Shown: one piece after another, positions 23,227 to 40,603 of the stretch
How the letters are laid out: the number at the start of each line of letters is the position of its first letter
How positions within the stretch are numbered: the stretch's first letter is position 1
Origin: Pseudonocardia autotrophica
GTDB lineage: Bacteria; Actinomycetota; Actinomycetes; Mycobacteriales; Pseudonocardiaceae
Direction of reading: 5' to 3'
Assembly (NCBI RefSeq): GCF_003945385.1
Contig: NZ_AP018920.1
Span: forward strand, 4,278,001 to 4,342,000
DNA length: 64,000 nt
Translations under genes and position numbers: made by a program
The notes under the pieces: model-generated
Seen by the model: only the letters and a program-made list of their open reading frames with translations
The model's database searches: none
Told to the model about the DNA's origin: nothing

Positions 23227-23317
23227 ACCCTGACAAACACCATGACCAGCCGACGGGATCGACCAGCCACAGCCAAACAAACTGGCATAAAAACGCCAAA
23301 ACTATATAAATAGCTCG

Positions 23318-23340
23318 ACACACTGTTGAGTTCTCAAAAG
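23318..23340 (-). promoter_or_regulatory. rRNA leader element (boxA-like/processing stem)
   Basis: On the minus strand the leader contains TTTTGAGAACTCAACAGTGT, a sequence commonly conserved in actinobacterial rRNA leaders and associated with antitermination and RNase III processing. It lies about 90 bases upstream of the 16S gene. Confidence 0.6.
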
Positions 23341-23394
23341 ACACCCGCGCTCCGGCTTCCCGGCCTGATGGCCGTTACCACCGGGGGCGATCGA

Positions 23395-23416
23395 GTTGCT
23401 CCTGTAAGGAGGCAAC
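23395..23416 (-). other. Stem-loop at the start of the rRNA leader
   Basis: GTTGCTCCT and AGGAGGCAAC nearly pair across a short loop (one bulged base). The stem sits just where the transcript from the promoter at 23423-23451 should begin, so it is the 5'-terminal hairpin of the pre-rRNA. Confidence 0.5.
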
Positions 23417-23422
23417 TCTCTT

Positions 23423-23451
23423 ATGCTACTTGGACCGAAGCTCAGAGTCAA
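23423..23451 (-). promoter_or_regulatory. rRNA operon promoter
   Basis: On the minus strand, TTGACT (23451-23446) is separated by exactly 17 bases from TAGCAT (23428-23423), a good sigma-70-class promoter about 200 bases upstream of the mature 16S. No second promoter of equal quality was seen in the rest of the gap to tyrS. Confidence 0.8.
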
Positions 23452-23474
23452 CCCTTACTTCGGGCGGCTGGACG

Positions 23475-23488
23475 CTCACCGAGGTGAG
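23475..23488. promoter_or_regulatory. Palindrome upstream of the rRNA promoter
   Basis: CTCACC-GA-GGTGAG is a 6+6 inverted repeat 24-37 bases upstream of the -35 hexamer. It may be a regulator site or simply a small hairpin at the end of tyrS transcription. The remaining sequence of the 23452-23649 gap is unremarkable. Confidence 0.35.
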
Positions 23489-23649
23489 TATCCGAGGCCG
23501 TCGCCCTCGTTCCGGTCGCGCGGCCCGGCCTCTCGGCCTGTCCTGCGCTCTCCGTCCCGTTTCGGCGACGAGGAGAAAGTTACAGGACCGCTCAGGGGGC
23601 TCTGCACGGGGGGTCCACTTTCGGCATCTGCCCAGGTCAGAGCCCCTGC

Positions 23650-24921
23650 TCAGCGGATGATGCGGACCCCGGCCAGGTTGCGCTTCCCGCGGCGCACCAC
23701 GAGCCAGCCGCCGTCGAGTGCGTCGCCGGCGCCCGGAACCCAGTCCTCGTCGGTCACCTTGACGTTGTTGACGTACGCGCCGCCCTCCTTCACCGCACGG
23801 CGGGCAGCGCCCTTGCTCTCGGTCAGCCCGGTCGCCACGAGGAGATCGACGATCGTGTCCGCTCCGCCGCTGTCGGCGTGCGGGACCTCGGCGAGTGCCG
23901 CGTCGAGGGTGCGCGCATCGAGCTCGGCCAGCTCGGCTCGTCCGAACAGGGCCTGGCTCGCCGTCGTCACCTGGCGGGTCTGTTCCTCCCCGTGCACCAG
24001 GGTGGTGAGCTCGGCGGCGAGCCGGCGCTGCGCACTGCGCAGGTGGGGCTTCTCGGTGAGCTCGATACCCAGCGCGTCGATCTCCTCGCGGCCGAGGAAG
24101 GTGAACAGCTTCAGGAAGTTCAGCACGTCGCTGTCCGCGACGTTGACGAAGTACTGGTACCAGGCGTACGGCGACGTCCGCTCCGGATCGAGCCAGACGT
24201 TCCCGCCCCCGGTGGACTTGCCGAACTTGCGCCCCTCCGAGTCCGTCACCAGCGGCGTGGTCAGCGCGTGCACGTGCGCACCCTCGACCCGCCGGATGAG
24301 GTCCACCCCGCCGACGATGTTGCCCCACTGGTCGGAGCCGCCGATCTGCAACCGGCAGCCGAGCTCACGGTGCAGGTGTAGGTAGTCCTGGGACTGGAGC
24401 AGCAGGTAGCTGAACTCGGTGTAGGACATCCCGTCGGCGGCGAGCCGGCGCTTCACCGTCTCGCGGGCGAGCATGGTGTTGACCGGGAAGTGCTTACCCA
24501 GGTCGCGGAGGAACTCCAGCACCGTCTGCTGCCCGGTCCAGTCCAGGTTGTTGACCGTCAGCGCCCCGGTCGGTGACTCGTCGAACCGGACGAACCGCTC
24601 CAGCTGCCCGCGGATCAGGCCCGTCCACTCGGCCACCGTGGTCTCGTCGTGCAGGGACCGCTCCCCCACGTCCCGCGGGTCGCCGATCATCCCGGTCGCT
24701 CCCCCGGCGAGGATCACCGGCCGGTGACCGGCCTCCTGGAACCGGCGCAGCGTGAGCATCTGGACCAGGTGCCCGGCGTGCAGGCTCGGCGCGGTCGGGT
24801 CGAACCCCGCATAGAGGGTGATCGGCCCGTCGCCGGCGAGGTCCTTCGCCAGCGCGTCGCGGTCCGTGCTCTGCGCGATCAGCCCGCGCCACTCCAGGTC
24901 GTCCAGGATGTCCGTACTCAC
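23650..24921 (-). CDS. tyrS: Tyrosyl-tRNA synthetase
   Basis: TyrS charges tRNA-Tyr with tyrosine. The 423-residue class I synthetase shows the HIGH-type motif as PSLHAGHL (about residues 46-53), the tyrosine-pocket segment [15 protein letters not shown], the GGSDQWGNI motif and KMSKS in the form [10 protein letters not shown]-terminal S4 domain contains [18 protein letters not shown] at 24921 (V-S-T-D-I-L-D-D) was chosen because it matches family length; no strong ribosome binding site is seen. It lies between mpg and the rRNA operon, as tyrS follows mpg in M. tuberculosis (Rv1688-Rv1689). Confidence 0.96.
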   Translation of the reverse strand: MSTDILDDLEWRGLIAQSTDRDALAKDLAGDGPITLYAGFDPTAPSLHAGHLVQMLTLRRFQEAGHRPVILAGGATGMIGDPRDVGERSLHDETTVAEWTGLIRGQLERFVRFDESPTGALTVNNLDWTGQQTVLEFLRDLGKHFPVNTMLARETVKRRLAADGMSYTEFSYLLLQSQDYLHLHRELGCRLQIGGSDQWGNIVGGVDLIRRVEGAHVHALTTPLVTDSEGRKFGKSTGGGNVWLDPERTSPYAWYQYFVNVADSDVLNFLKLFTFLGREEIDALGIELTEKPHLRSAQRRLAAELTTLVHGEEQTRQVTTASQALFGRAELAELDARTLDAALAEVPHADSGGADTIVDLLVATGLTESKGAARRAVKEGGAYVNNVKVTDEDWVPGAGDALDGGWLVVRRGKRNLAGVRIIR

Positions 24922-25083
24922 GCCACCATCTTCGCCGCCGCCCGACGCGCCGTGCACCCGGGTTCCCGCTGCCCGCCGTCGCACTGCGCACCGGCGCCGT
25001 GCAGATCGGCCTGTGGGCCGGGAGCGGCGACCGCGGTGGGCGTCCGCCGGGGCCGCACCGCCCGTCCTCGAGCGGCTCCGGAG

Positions 25084-25770
25084 TCACCCGGTCCGGCGCC
25101 GGGAGCGCTTCCCGCCGGCCCGGTAGGGGCTCACCGCCCGCGAACCGTCGATCCAGAACCGCCACGGCAGCTCCGCCGCGGCCGCCACACCGACCCGTGG
25201 CCCACGGCGGATGCTCGACGACGGCACCCGGGGAGCCGCGAGCAGCCGGACCCGCGATGCCGGGTCGGTCAGGTCGGCGCCGTCGTCGTCCCGGGCGAGC
25301 CCGAGCAGCGATGCCAGCCGGGCGGGACCGCGGGCCAGTTCCGCGTCGGACCGGGCGGTCGGGCGCCGGACCCGGGCGACCCCCGGATCGGTCAGCACCT
25401 CCCCCGCCCGGAACAGCACCGCGCCCGGCTCACCGTCGGACAGGCAGGACACGTTCGCGCAGAAGTGCATCCCGTAGACGAAGTAGACGTAGAGATGACC
25501 GGGCGGGCCGAACATCACCGCGTTGCGCGGGGTGCGACCGCGGTGGCTGTGCGACGCCGCATCGTCGGCCCCGCGATAGGCCTCCACCTCGACCAGACGC
25601 ACCGCGACCGCGCCGTCCGGGGTGTCGGCCTCCAGCACACACCCGAGCAGGCGTTCCGCGGCGGGGAGCACATCGATCGCCAGCTCGGCGCGGTCCAGCA
25701 GCGCGGACGGGCCCGGCCGATCGCCCCTCGGGGACGATCGGCCGGGCCCGGCCGTCGTGCCGTCGGACAC
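25084..25770 (-). CDS. mpg: 3-methyladenine DNA glycosylase (AAG/MPG family)
   Basis: This 228-residue protein belongs to the mammalian-type alkyladenine glycosylase family, which excises alkylated purines. Typical motifs are VRLVEVEAYRGADDAASH with the catalytic glutamate, GPPGHLYVYFVYGMHFCANVS, and RGPARLASLLGL. The GTG at 25770 directly abuts the stop of the aminotransferase gene with no gap. Translational coupling to the arg operon is possible, but the gene belongs functionally with tyrS and DNA repair (Rv1688 is the equivalent). The last residues KRSRRRTG form a basic tail. Confidence 0.92.
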   Translation of the reverse strand: MSDGTTAGPGRSSPRGDRPGPSALLDRAELAIDVLPAAERLLGCVLEADTPDGAVAVRLVEVEAYRGADDAASHSHRGRTPRNAVMFGPPGHLYVYFVYGMHFCANVSCLSDGEPGAVLFRAGEVLTDPGVARVRRPTARSDAELARGPARLASLLGLARDDDGADLTDPASRVRLLAAPRVPSSSIRRGPRVGVAAAAELPWRFWIDGSRAVSPYRAGGKRSRRRTG

Positions 25771-29869
<4,099 letters not shown>

Positions 29870-29880
29870 TCAGAGTTCGC

Positions 29881-32472
<2,592 letters not shown>

Positions 32473-32476
<4 letters not shown>

Positions 32477-33391
32477 GCCGTTCCCCCAGCAGCCGGGACG
32501 GGATCGGGAAGGACCATGGTCCCGACACCCTCGTGTGTGAAGACCTCGAGCAGAACCGAGTGCGGCACCCGGCCGTCGATGACGTGCGCCTGCGCCACCC
32601 CGGATCGGACCGCCCGCAGGCAGGCCTCCATCTTGGGCGCCATCCCGCTCTCGAGCCGCGGCAGCATCGGTTCCAGCTGGCCCGCCGTCAGCGAGGTGAT
32701 GATCGAGTCGGGATCGGGGTAGTTCGCGTAGAGCCCCTCGACGTCGGTCAGCACCACGAGCTTCGCGGCGTCCAGCGCCCCGGCCAGCGCGGCGGCCGCG
32801 CTGTCGGCGTTGATGTTGTGGACCTGGCCGTCGGCGTCCGGTGCGACGCCGGCCACGACCGGGATGCGGCCGGCCGCGATGATGTCCAGCACCGCGTCCG
32901 GATTGACCTCGGTGACGTCGCCGACCAGGCCGATGTCGACCGGCTCGCCGCCGACCAGCGCGGTCCGCCGCTCCGCGGTGAACAGTCCGGCGTCCTCACC
33001 CGAGAGCCCCACGGCCAGCGGTCCGTGCGCGTTGATCAGGCCGACCAGCTCCCGGCCGACCTGGCCGAACAGCACCATCCGGACGATGTCCATCGTCTCC
33101 GGCGTGGTCACCCGCAGGCCGCCGCGGAACTCGCCCGGCATGCCGAGGCGCTTGAGCATCGCGCTGATCTGCGGGCCACCGCCGTGCACGACGACCGGAT
33201 GGATGCCGGCCAGGCGCAGGAACACCATGTCCCGTGCGAACGCCTGCTTGAGGTCCTCGTCGATCATCGCGTTGCCGCCGTACTTCACGACGACGATGCG
33301 GCCGTGGAACCGCTGCAGCCAGGGCAGCGCCTCGGCGAGCACGGCGGCCTTCTCGCCGGCCCGCTTCAGCCGGTCCGGGGCCGCGAGCGGC

Positions 33392-33408
<17 letters not shown>
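32473..33408 (-). CDS. argB: Acetylglutamate kinase
   Basis: ArgB phosphorylates N-acetylglutamate. This 311-residue amino-acid kinase has [15 protein letters not shown] (residues 39-53), VVHGGGPQI and [14 protein letters not shown]. The longer N-terminal helix ([21 protein letters not shown]) is typical of arginine-inhibited hexameric enzymes, so feedback inhibition by arginine is likely. GTG at 33408 has GGAGGAG 4-5 bases upstream and lies 17 bases inside the argJ 3' end. Confidence 0.96.
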
Positions 33409-35643
<2,235 letters not shown>

Positions 35644-35727
35644 TCACGATCGCGATCGTGGGGCCGGGACCGGCCGCGTGCCTGCCGGGCGAACCCTAGC
35701 CTCCCGCCGGTGCGGACGGAGCAGACG

Positions 35728-36585
35728 GTGCAGTGGCGACGGAGCGGGATCCCGGCGGGTGGCCCGGTCCGCCGCGCGGCGGCGTTCGCCGTGCTCGCGG
35801 TGCTGGCACCGGCCCTCGCGGGATGTGCCGCGACCGTGCCCGGGACCCCGTGGCCGGCCGGCGCCGGGCCGGCCTGGCCCGCCGAGCCGGTCGCCGAGGC
35901 ACCCACCACGCAGCAGGGGCCGCCGACGTCCTTCACCGGGCCGGCGGACCGGTTGCCGGTGCCCGACCCGATGCCGGCCCCGACGCCGGACGCCACCGGA
36001 GAGGCCGCCCCGACCAGGACGGTGCTGCCGGTCCCGGTCGACGACACCGCGACCGGCACGCCCACCGAGCCCCCGACCGGCACGGCCACCGGCACCGGCT
36101 CGGCGACCGGCAGTGCCACCCGCGCCCGGCCGGGCCGTACCGCGCACGGCGGCGCCCCGGCGGGCGGCGCCGCACCGTTGACCGCCGACGTGCTGGACGA
36201 CGAGTGCCTGCTCGGTCCGGACGCACTCGCCGGACTACTCGGTGCCGAACCCGCCGTACCGGCCGCCGGCGCCCAGGTGGCCAGGCCGGACGGGACCCGG
36301 ACCAGGGCCTGCTTCGCGGTCGGCGGCTCGGCGACGGCCGCGGTGAACGTCTACACCACGAACCGGGGCACCCCGGCCGATCACATCCGTTCCACGGGCG
36401 GCGCCCGCGGGATCGGCGGCACCGGTGACGGGATCGTCGCGGTGCTGCTGGAGACGGTCGCCGGGCCGACGGTGCAGATCGGCACCGAGCGGTACCTCGT
36501 CACGATCGCGGTGGCCGGCCGGAACCCCTCCGACGATCAGTGGCGGATCGCGGTCCGCGACGCCGTCTCCGCACTCCCCGGCTGA
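35728..36585 (+). CDS. Lipoprotein of unknown function
   Basis: This 285-residue protein starts with a basic N-terminus and a lipoprotein signal peptide ending in the lipobox LAGC (PVRRAAAFAVLAVLAPALAGC). A proline/threonine-rich linker of about 100 residues follows, with TGTATGTGSATGSAT, then a C-terminal domain with DDECLLGPDALAGLLG and a cysteine pair (DECLL, RACFAVG) that resembles DUF3558-type lipoproteins. It should be anchored on the outer face of the membrane. GTG 35728 is chosen for the GGAG six bases upstream; GTG 35710 is the alternative. Divergent from argC, sharing a 126-base gap. Confidence 0.75.
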   Translation: MQWRRSGIPAGGPVRRAAAFAVLAVLAPALAGCAATVPGTPWPAGAGPAWPAEPVAEAPTTQQGPPTSFTGPADRLPVPDPMPAPTPDATGEAAPTRTVLPVPVDDTATGTPTEPPTGTATGTGSATGSATRARPGRTAHGGAPAGGAAPLTADVLDDECLLGPDALAGLLGAEPAVPAAGAQVARPDGTRTRACFAVGGSATAAVNVYTTNRGTPADHIRSTGGARGIGGTGDGIVAVLLETVAGPTVQIGTERYLVTIAVAGRNPSDDQWRIAVRDAVSALPG

Positions 36586-36722
36586 CGATCGGCCGGCCCG
36601 GTTCCCGGCCCGCTGACCATCGACCGTCCTGGATCCGCCGATGATCGACCGTCCTGACCCCGACCGGCCGACGATCAGTCGTCCGTCCCGGCCCCGGCGC
36701 GCCGATGATCGGCCATCCTGGA
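36584..36722 (+). repeat. Five degenerate GAYGATCGRCCGTCCTG repeats
   Basis: Copies start at about 36584, 36615, 36640, 36670 and 36704, spaced 25-34 bases, e.g. GATGATCGACCGTCCTG and GATGATCGGCCATCCTG. They fill the gap between the lipoprotein and GNAT genes (36586-36758). No protein is encoded there. Confidence 0.7.
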
Positions 36723-36758
36723 CTCCGGGCCCGTCGTGGGCCGGGAACGGGGTCATCG

Positions 36759-37340
36759 GTGCGAGAGGTTCTGCGAGCGTGCGTCGCGTCGGCCGACGCG
36801 ATCGCGCTGGCCCGGCTGGACGCGCCCCTCGCCGACGTACTCGGCCCGTCCGGGCCGGACTGGCACATCACCGTCGCGGCGGATCCCGGCAAGGCCCATC
36901 TCGTCCTCGACGACGGCAACGGCCGCGGCGAGTCCGGCGGTGACGGCAGGTGTGGCGGCGGTGATGCCGGCTGCGGTGATGGCGGTGGTCCGGCCGGCTA
37001 CCTGGTCCTGGCCGCACCGCGCGGCCTCGAACCGGGGATCGAACTGCACCGGCTGGTCGTCGCGGACGACCGCCGCGGCCGCGGACTGGGCCGCGCGCTG
37101 CTCCGCACCGCACTGGCGCTCGCGGCGGTGCCACAGCCACCGGCCGGGCTGAGCCCGGACCCGGGATGGGTGCGTCCGGACTGGCTGGCGGCCGGCCGCC
37201 TGTGGCTGGAGGCGCACCCGGCGAACACCGCCGCGGTGCACCTCTACCGCTCGGAGGGGCTGGTCACCGAGGCACGGCTGCCGTCGGTGCTCGGCGATCC
37301 GTCGTCTCCCGCGCGGCGGCTGGTGCTCGCCCGCGGGTGA
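36759..37340 (+). CDS. GNAT family N-acetyltransferase
   Basis: This 193-residue protein shows the acetyl-CoA loop as VVADDRRGRGLGRALLRTAL (about residues 102-121) and a C-terminal GNAT strand-helix LEAHPANTAAVHLYRSEGL. The substrate is unknown. Just before the core, residues about 54-74 form an unusual Gly/Asp/Cys stretch (GGDGRCGGGDAGCGDGGG) that is not part of the fold. GTG at 36759 follows a GGAACGGGG stretch. Confidence 0.8.
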   Translation: MREVLRACVASADAIALARLDAPLADVLGPSGPDWHITVAADPGKAHLVLDDGNGRGESGGDGRCGGGDAGCGDGGGPAGYLVLAAPRGLEPGIELHRLVVADDRRGRGLGRALLRTALALAAVPQPPAGLSPDPGWVRPDWLAAGRLWLEAHPANTAAVHLYRSEGLVTEARLPSVLGDPSSPARRLVLARG

Positions 37341-37347
37341 TCCGGGA

Positions 37348-37599
37348 TCAGGAGTCGTCGCCGCCCTTGGGCAGTCCCTCGAAGATCTTCTTGCAGTCCG
37401 GGCAGACCGGCGAGCCGGGCTTCGGCGACTTGGTGACCGGGAAGGTCTCGCCGCAGAGCGCCACCACCATGTTGCCCAGCACCGCACTCTCGGTGATCTT
37501 GGACTTCTGGACGTAGTGGAACATGTCCGGCGTGTCGTCGCCGGTCGTCTCGGTGCCCTCCGGCCGGGTGTCGACCTCGGGAAGAGTCGTCGTGGTCAT
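37348..37599 (-). CDS. DUF3039 domain protein
   Basis: This 83-residue protein contains MFHYVQKSKITESAVLG and MVVALCGETFPVTK followed by CPDCKKIFEGL, the hallmarks of the actinobacterial DUF3039 family. The cysteines (C-x(n)-CxxC) suggest a small zinc-binding site. ATG 37599 is preferred; an ATG at 37617 is possible. Function unknown. It lies next to the DUF3099 gene, as in many actinobacteria. Confidence 0.85.
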   Translation of the reverse strand: MTTTTLPEVDTRPEGTETTGDDTPDMFHYVQKSKITESAVLGNMVVALCGETFPVTKSPKPGSPVCPDCKKIFEGLPKGGDDS

Positions 37600-37626
37600 G
37601 CACACATGATGCACCACGGTCGCGGA

Positions 37627-38136
37627 TCAGCCGGTCGCGCCGCGACGCTCAGGTTCGCCCTGTTCGGGGCTACTCTGCTCTCTGCCTTGCTCGCTGCCTT
37701 GCTCGCTGCCCGGCTCGCCGCCCTGTTTGCGGCCTTGCTCGCCGGCCTGCTTGCTGCCCGGCTCGCCGGCCTGCTTGCCGGCCTGATTGCTGCGCCGCTC
37801 GCCGTCCTGCTCGGGGCTGTCGCCGCCTGGCTCGACGACCGGGTGCGGACGCTCCTCGATGGCCCGGTGCTCGTGCCGGTACCGGTTCGGCTTCTCCACC
37901 CGGCGCGGCAGCCGGTCGTTGGCCACCAGCACCGCGATCCACGGCAGCGGCACCGAGATCGCCAGCAGGGTCACCGCGAGCCAGGGGATCTGATAGAAGA
38001 CCCCGGCCAGGATCATGCAGGGAATCCGGAGGCCCATCGTCCACTTGTAGCGCCGCTTACGGACCTCCAGCTCTTCGTCGTAGGACATCTGCGCGTCCGT
38101 GATGAGCACGGGGTCCTCGCGTCGCTGGTCGCTCAC
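37627..38136 (-). CDS. DUF3099 membrane protein with Gln/Glu/Gly repeat tail
   Basis: This 169-residue protein has the DUF3099 core: PVLITDAQMSYDEELEVRKR then two membrane helices (MGLRIPCMILAGVFY and IPWLAVTLLAISVPLPWIAVLVA), followed by VANDRLPRR. The last 50 residues are a low-complexity tail built of KQAGEPGS, KQAGEQGR, EQGSEQGR octads. GTG at 38136 has GGAGGTGG a few bases upstream. Located in the cytoplasmic membrane; function unknown. Confidence 0.85.
   Translation of the reverse strand: MSDQRREDPVLITDAQMSYDEELEVRKRRYKWTMGLRIPCMILAGVFYQIPWLAVTLLAISVPLPWIAVLVANDRLPRRVEKPNRYRHEHRAIEERPHPVVEPGGDSPEQDGERRSNQAGKQAGEPGSKQAGEQGRKQGGEPGSEQGSEQGREQSSPEQGEPERRGATG
37677..37800 (-). repeat. 12/24-bp repeats encoding the DUF3099 tail
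   Basis: Plus-strand units such as GCTTGCTGCCCGGCTCGCCGGCCT and CTTGCTCGCTGC recur about nine times in 12-bp steps, encoding (K/E)Q(A/G)GEPGS-type octapeptides up to 30 codons from the stop. Confidence 0.8.
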
Positions 38137-38291
38137 GTGACCACCTCCGGTTCCATGGTGACACCTCCTGTGCGACTTCGCGCAGCGCCCTCGCGGGCGA
38201 TCGCGAGTGGGTGTCACGACCGGGCGCCACGACGCCGCCGCCACAGCGGTCGGTCGACAGCGTTCGGCGCGGCCGGCCCGGCGTTTCGACC

Positions 38292-38351
38292 GGTCGGGCA
38301 CCGTCCGCTCGGGCGCGGTCCGGTCAGGCGCCGTCCGGTCAGGCGCCGTCC
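38292..38351 (-). repeat. 15-bp minisatellite spanning the amn stop codon
   Basis: Four 15-bp units run 38292-38306, 38307-38321, 38322-38336 and 38337-38351; the last two are identical (GGTCAGGCGCCGTCC). The amn TGA at 38341-38339 lies in the last unit and the same TGA recurs one unit downstream. The rest of the 38137-38338 gap holds no gene. Confidence 0.9.
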
Positions 38352-39529
38352 GGTCCGTTGCCCAGCAGTGGCTCGTCGGCGGAGCGCACCTCGGAGCCGG
38401 GCAGCCCGGCCGGGTGCTCGGTGCGGACCCGCTCGACGGCGTCGAGCGCGATGCCCAGGTGCTTGCGCTTGCTGGCCTCGTAGAACGCCCTGGCTCCCCC
38501 GGCGAGCTTCGGCTCGGCGTGCAGCGGCTTGTCGGAGACGCACAGCAGGGTGGCGTTCGGTATCCGGTAGCGGAATCCGTTCGCCGCGATCGTGGCCGAC
38601 TCCATGTCGACCGCGACCGCCCTGGCGAGCCGCATCCGGTGCAGCGTCGAGGCCTGGTTGAACTCCCAGTTCCGGTTGTCCGTGGTGTGCACGACACCCG
38701 GCCGGTAAGTCGTGCCGGCCCGCTCGAGCGCGTCCATCAGGTAGCCGTTGAGCCGCAGGCTGGGGATCACCGGGACGTCCGCCGGGAGCACCTCGTCGAG
38801 CACGTGATCGGCCCGCTGATAGGCCGTCGCCAGCACGAAGTCGCCCAGCTCCTGGCGGTTCCGCAGGCCGCCGCAGTGCCCGATCATGATCATCGTGTCC
38901 GGCCGGAGGACGGCCAGGTGATCGGTGATCGTCTTCGCGTTGGCCGGCCCGACGCCGATGTTGACCAGGGAGACACCGTCGCCGTCCGGGCGGGGGTGGT
39001 GGTAGGCGGGCATCTGGACACCGTCGCGATCCGGGCGCTCGGCGTCCGGGAAACGTTCGAGGAACGACTCGACGTGCATCGCGTAGTTGGTGAACAGGAC
39101 GTGCCGCTGGAACGACTCGGCGGGCGTCCCGGTGTAGTGCGACAGCCGGTCCAGCGACAGCGCCATCCGCTCCGGACCGAACAGGAAGAGCTTCTTCACC
39201 CGCAGATCGAAGCGGTCCTCGTCGAGCGCGGCGAAGAACTCCCGATCGGTGAAGGCGCGGGCCGGGCGGGCCGCCCGCGCGGTGACCGTGGCACCCGCGG
39301 CGACCAGCCCGCGCACCTCGCGGCGCAGGTAGCGGCGGATCGCGCTGGGTCGGGAGAACTCGCCGGAGATCCGGGGATTGTGCGCCGACCACGGCCGCAC
39401 GACCTCGATCTCGGGGTACCAGCCGTCCCGGTGCACCGCGTCCAGCGCGTCGAGCAGCCGGTCGATCTCCAGGTCGAGCTTGTCCTCGGGGACCGGTGGG
39501 CGGATCTGCTCCACCAGGGCCGGGGTCAT
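38339..39529 (-). CDS. amn: AMP nucleosidase
   Basis: Amn hydrolyses AMP to adenine and ribose 5-phosphate. The 396-residue protein has the N-terminal AMP-nucleosidase domain (DGWYPEIEVVRPWSAHNPRI) and a C-terminal phosphorylase-like domain with NIGVGPANAKTITDHL, MIGHCGGLRN, AVAVDMESATIAANG and SDKPLH. It is about 90 residues shorter than the E. coli enzyme, mainly at the N-terminus. ATG at 39529 overlaps the stop of the ArsR-type regulator by 4 bases. The last codons lie in a 15-bp repeat array. Confidence 0.9.
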   Translation of the reverse strand: MTPALVEQIRPPVPEDKLDLEIDRLLDALDAVHRDGWYPEIEVVRPWSAHNPRISGEFSRPSAIRRYLRREVRGLVAAGATVTARAARPARAFTDREFFAALDEDRFDLRVKKLFLFGPERMALSLDRLSHYTGTPAESFQRHVLFTNYAMHVESFLERFPDAERPDRDGVQMPAYHHPRPDGDGVSLVNIGVGPANAKTITDHLAVLRPDTMIMIGHCGGLRNRQELGDFVLATAYQRADHVLDEVLPADVPVIPSLRLNGYLMDALERAGTTYRPGVVHTTDNRNWEFNQASTLHRMRLARAVAVDMESATIAANGFRYRIPNATLLCVSDKPLHAEPKLAGGARAFYEASKRKHLGIALDAVERVRTEHPAGLPGSEVRSADEPLLGNGPDGA

Positions 39530-39954
39530 GCGGAGTCCGACCGGTCGACGGCCGGCTCGGTGTCGGCGCCGCCGTGCGCGTGCAGCTGCCCCGGCGAGAC
39601 GGCGACCGCCGACACCACCTCGAGCAGCCTGCGCGGTAGCCCGTCGGCCAGGCGGTACCGGACCAGCCTGCCGTGCCGGTGCGCGGTGACCATGCCGTGC
39701 GCGCGGAGCAACCGCAGGGCGTGCGACACCGCCGAGTCGCTCATCCCCACCGCGACCGCCAGGTCGGAGACGCAGAGATCCCCGGCGTGCTGCAGCGCGA
39801 GCAGGATGGACAGCCGGTTGACCTCGCCGAGAACGTCCAGGACGGTGGCCGCCTCGGCGACCTTGTCGCCGTCGGACAGCACCGCGACGGCGTCGCAGAC
39901 CTGGTCCGGGTCGATCACACGAGCGCCGCTGAGTGCCTCCGGAACCTTGTGCAC
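39526..39954 (-). CDS. ArsR/SmtB family transcriptional regulator
   Basis: This 142-residue winged-helix protein has LGEVNRLSILLALQHAGDLCVSDLA and the recognition helix MSDSAVSHALRLLRAHGMV. The metal-type position is DLCVSDL with one cysteine instead of the ELCVCDL pair, plus an N-terminal cysteine (DQVCDAV) and a C-terminal HAHGG, so metal sensing with a different ligand set is possible. GTG at 39954. It is translationally coupled to amn (ATGA), an unusual partner for this family. Confidence 0.88.
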   Translation of the reverse strand: MHKVPEALSGARVIDPDQVCDAVAVLSDGDKVAEAATVLDVLGEVNRLSILLALQHAGDLCVSDLAVAVGMSDSAVSHALRLLRAHGMVTAHRHGRLVRYRLADGLPRRLLEVVSAVAVSPGQLHAHGGADTEPAVDRSDSA

Positions 39955-39970
39955 GCTGCCGATGCTAGTC

Positions 39971-40573
39971 CTACGCCCGCGTTCCCTCCGCCGCCGCGGC
40001 CTTCTTCTCGCGTGCCGCGGCCTTGATGGCCTTCTTGGTGTCCCGTACCTCGGTCAGTGTCTGCGCGTCGACGACGTCGGCGGCCGAGAGCCGGGTACCG
40101 GATCCGCCGTAGTCTCCCGCGGCCTCCTGCCAGCCGTCCGGGGTCACGCCGTACTGCTTGCCGAGCAACGCCAGGAAGATCTTCGCCTTCTGCTCGCCGT
40201 AACCCGGGAGCGCCTTCAGCCTGCGCAGCACCTCGCGGCCGTCCGGCTCGCCGCGGGTCCAGATCGCCTCCGGGTCGCCGTCCCAGTCGTCGACGATCGC
40301 GCGGCACATCTCCTGCACCCGCCGGGCCATCGAGCCGCCGTAGCGGTGGATCGCGGGCGGTGTGGTGGCCAGGGTGGCGAACCCCTCCGGGTCGTGGTCG
40401 GCGATGACCCGGACGTCGAGCCCACCGAGCCGCTCGTGCAGCTTGAGCGGCCCGCGGAACGCGACCTCCATCTGGATCTGCTGGTCGAGCAGCATGCCGA
40501 TCAGCAGCGCCAGCGGCTCGCGTTCCAACAGCGCGTCGGCCTCGGGTTCCTGGGCGATGCAGATGCCGGTCAT
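39971..40573 (-). CDS. HhH-GPD type base-excision DNA glycosylase-like protein
   Basis: This 200-residue protein begins ICIAQEPEADALLEREPLAL, then LLIGMLLDQQIQMEVAFRGP, and has the helix-hairpin-helix LKALPGYGEQKAKIFLALLG near residues 125-145. It fits the short actinobacterial HhH-GPD family, thought to excise damaged bases. The C-terminus is a basic Lys/Ala tail (TKKAIKAAAREKKAAAAEG). ATG 40573. It is divergent from the methyltransferase gene with only 30 bases between them. Confidence 0.85.
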   Translation of the reverse strand: MTGICIAQEPEADALLEREPLALLIGMLLDQQIQMEVAFRGPLKLHERLGGLDVRVIADHDPEGFATLATTPPAIHRYGGSMARRVQEMCRAIVDDWDGDPEAIWTRGEPDGREVLRRLKALPGYGEQKAKIFLALLGKQYGVTPDGWQEAAGDYGGSGTRLSAADVVDAQTLTEVRDTKKAIKAAAREKKAAAAEGTRA

Positions 40574-40603
40574 GCCGGAAAGGATGGCACGGGACAATGA
40601 GGC

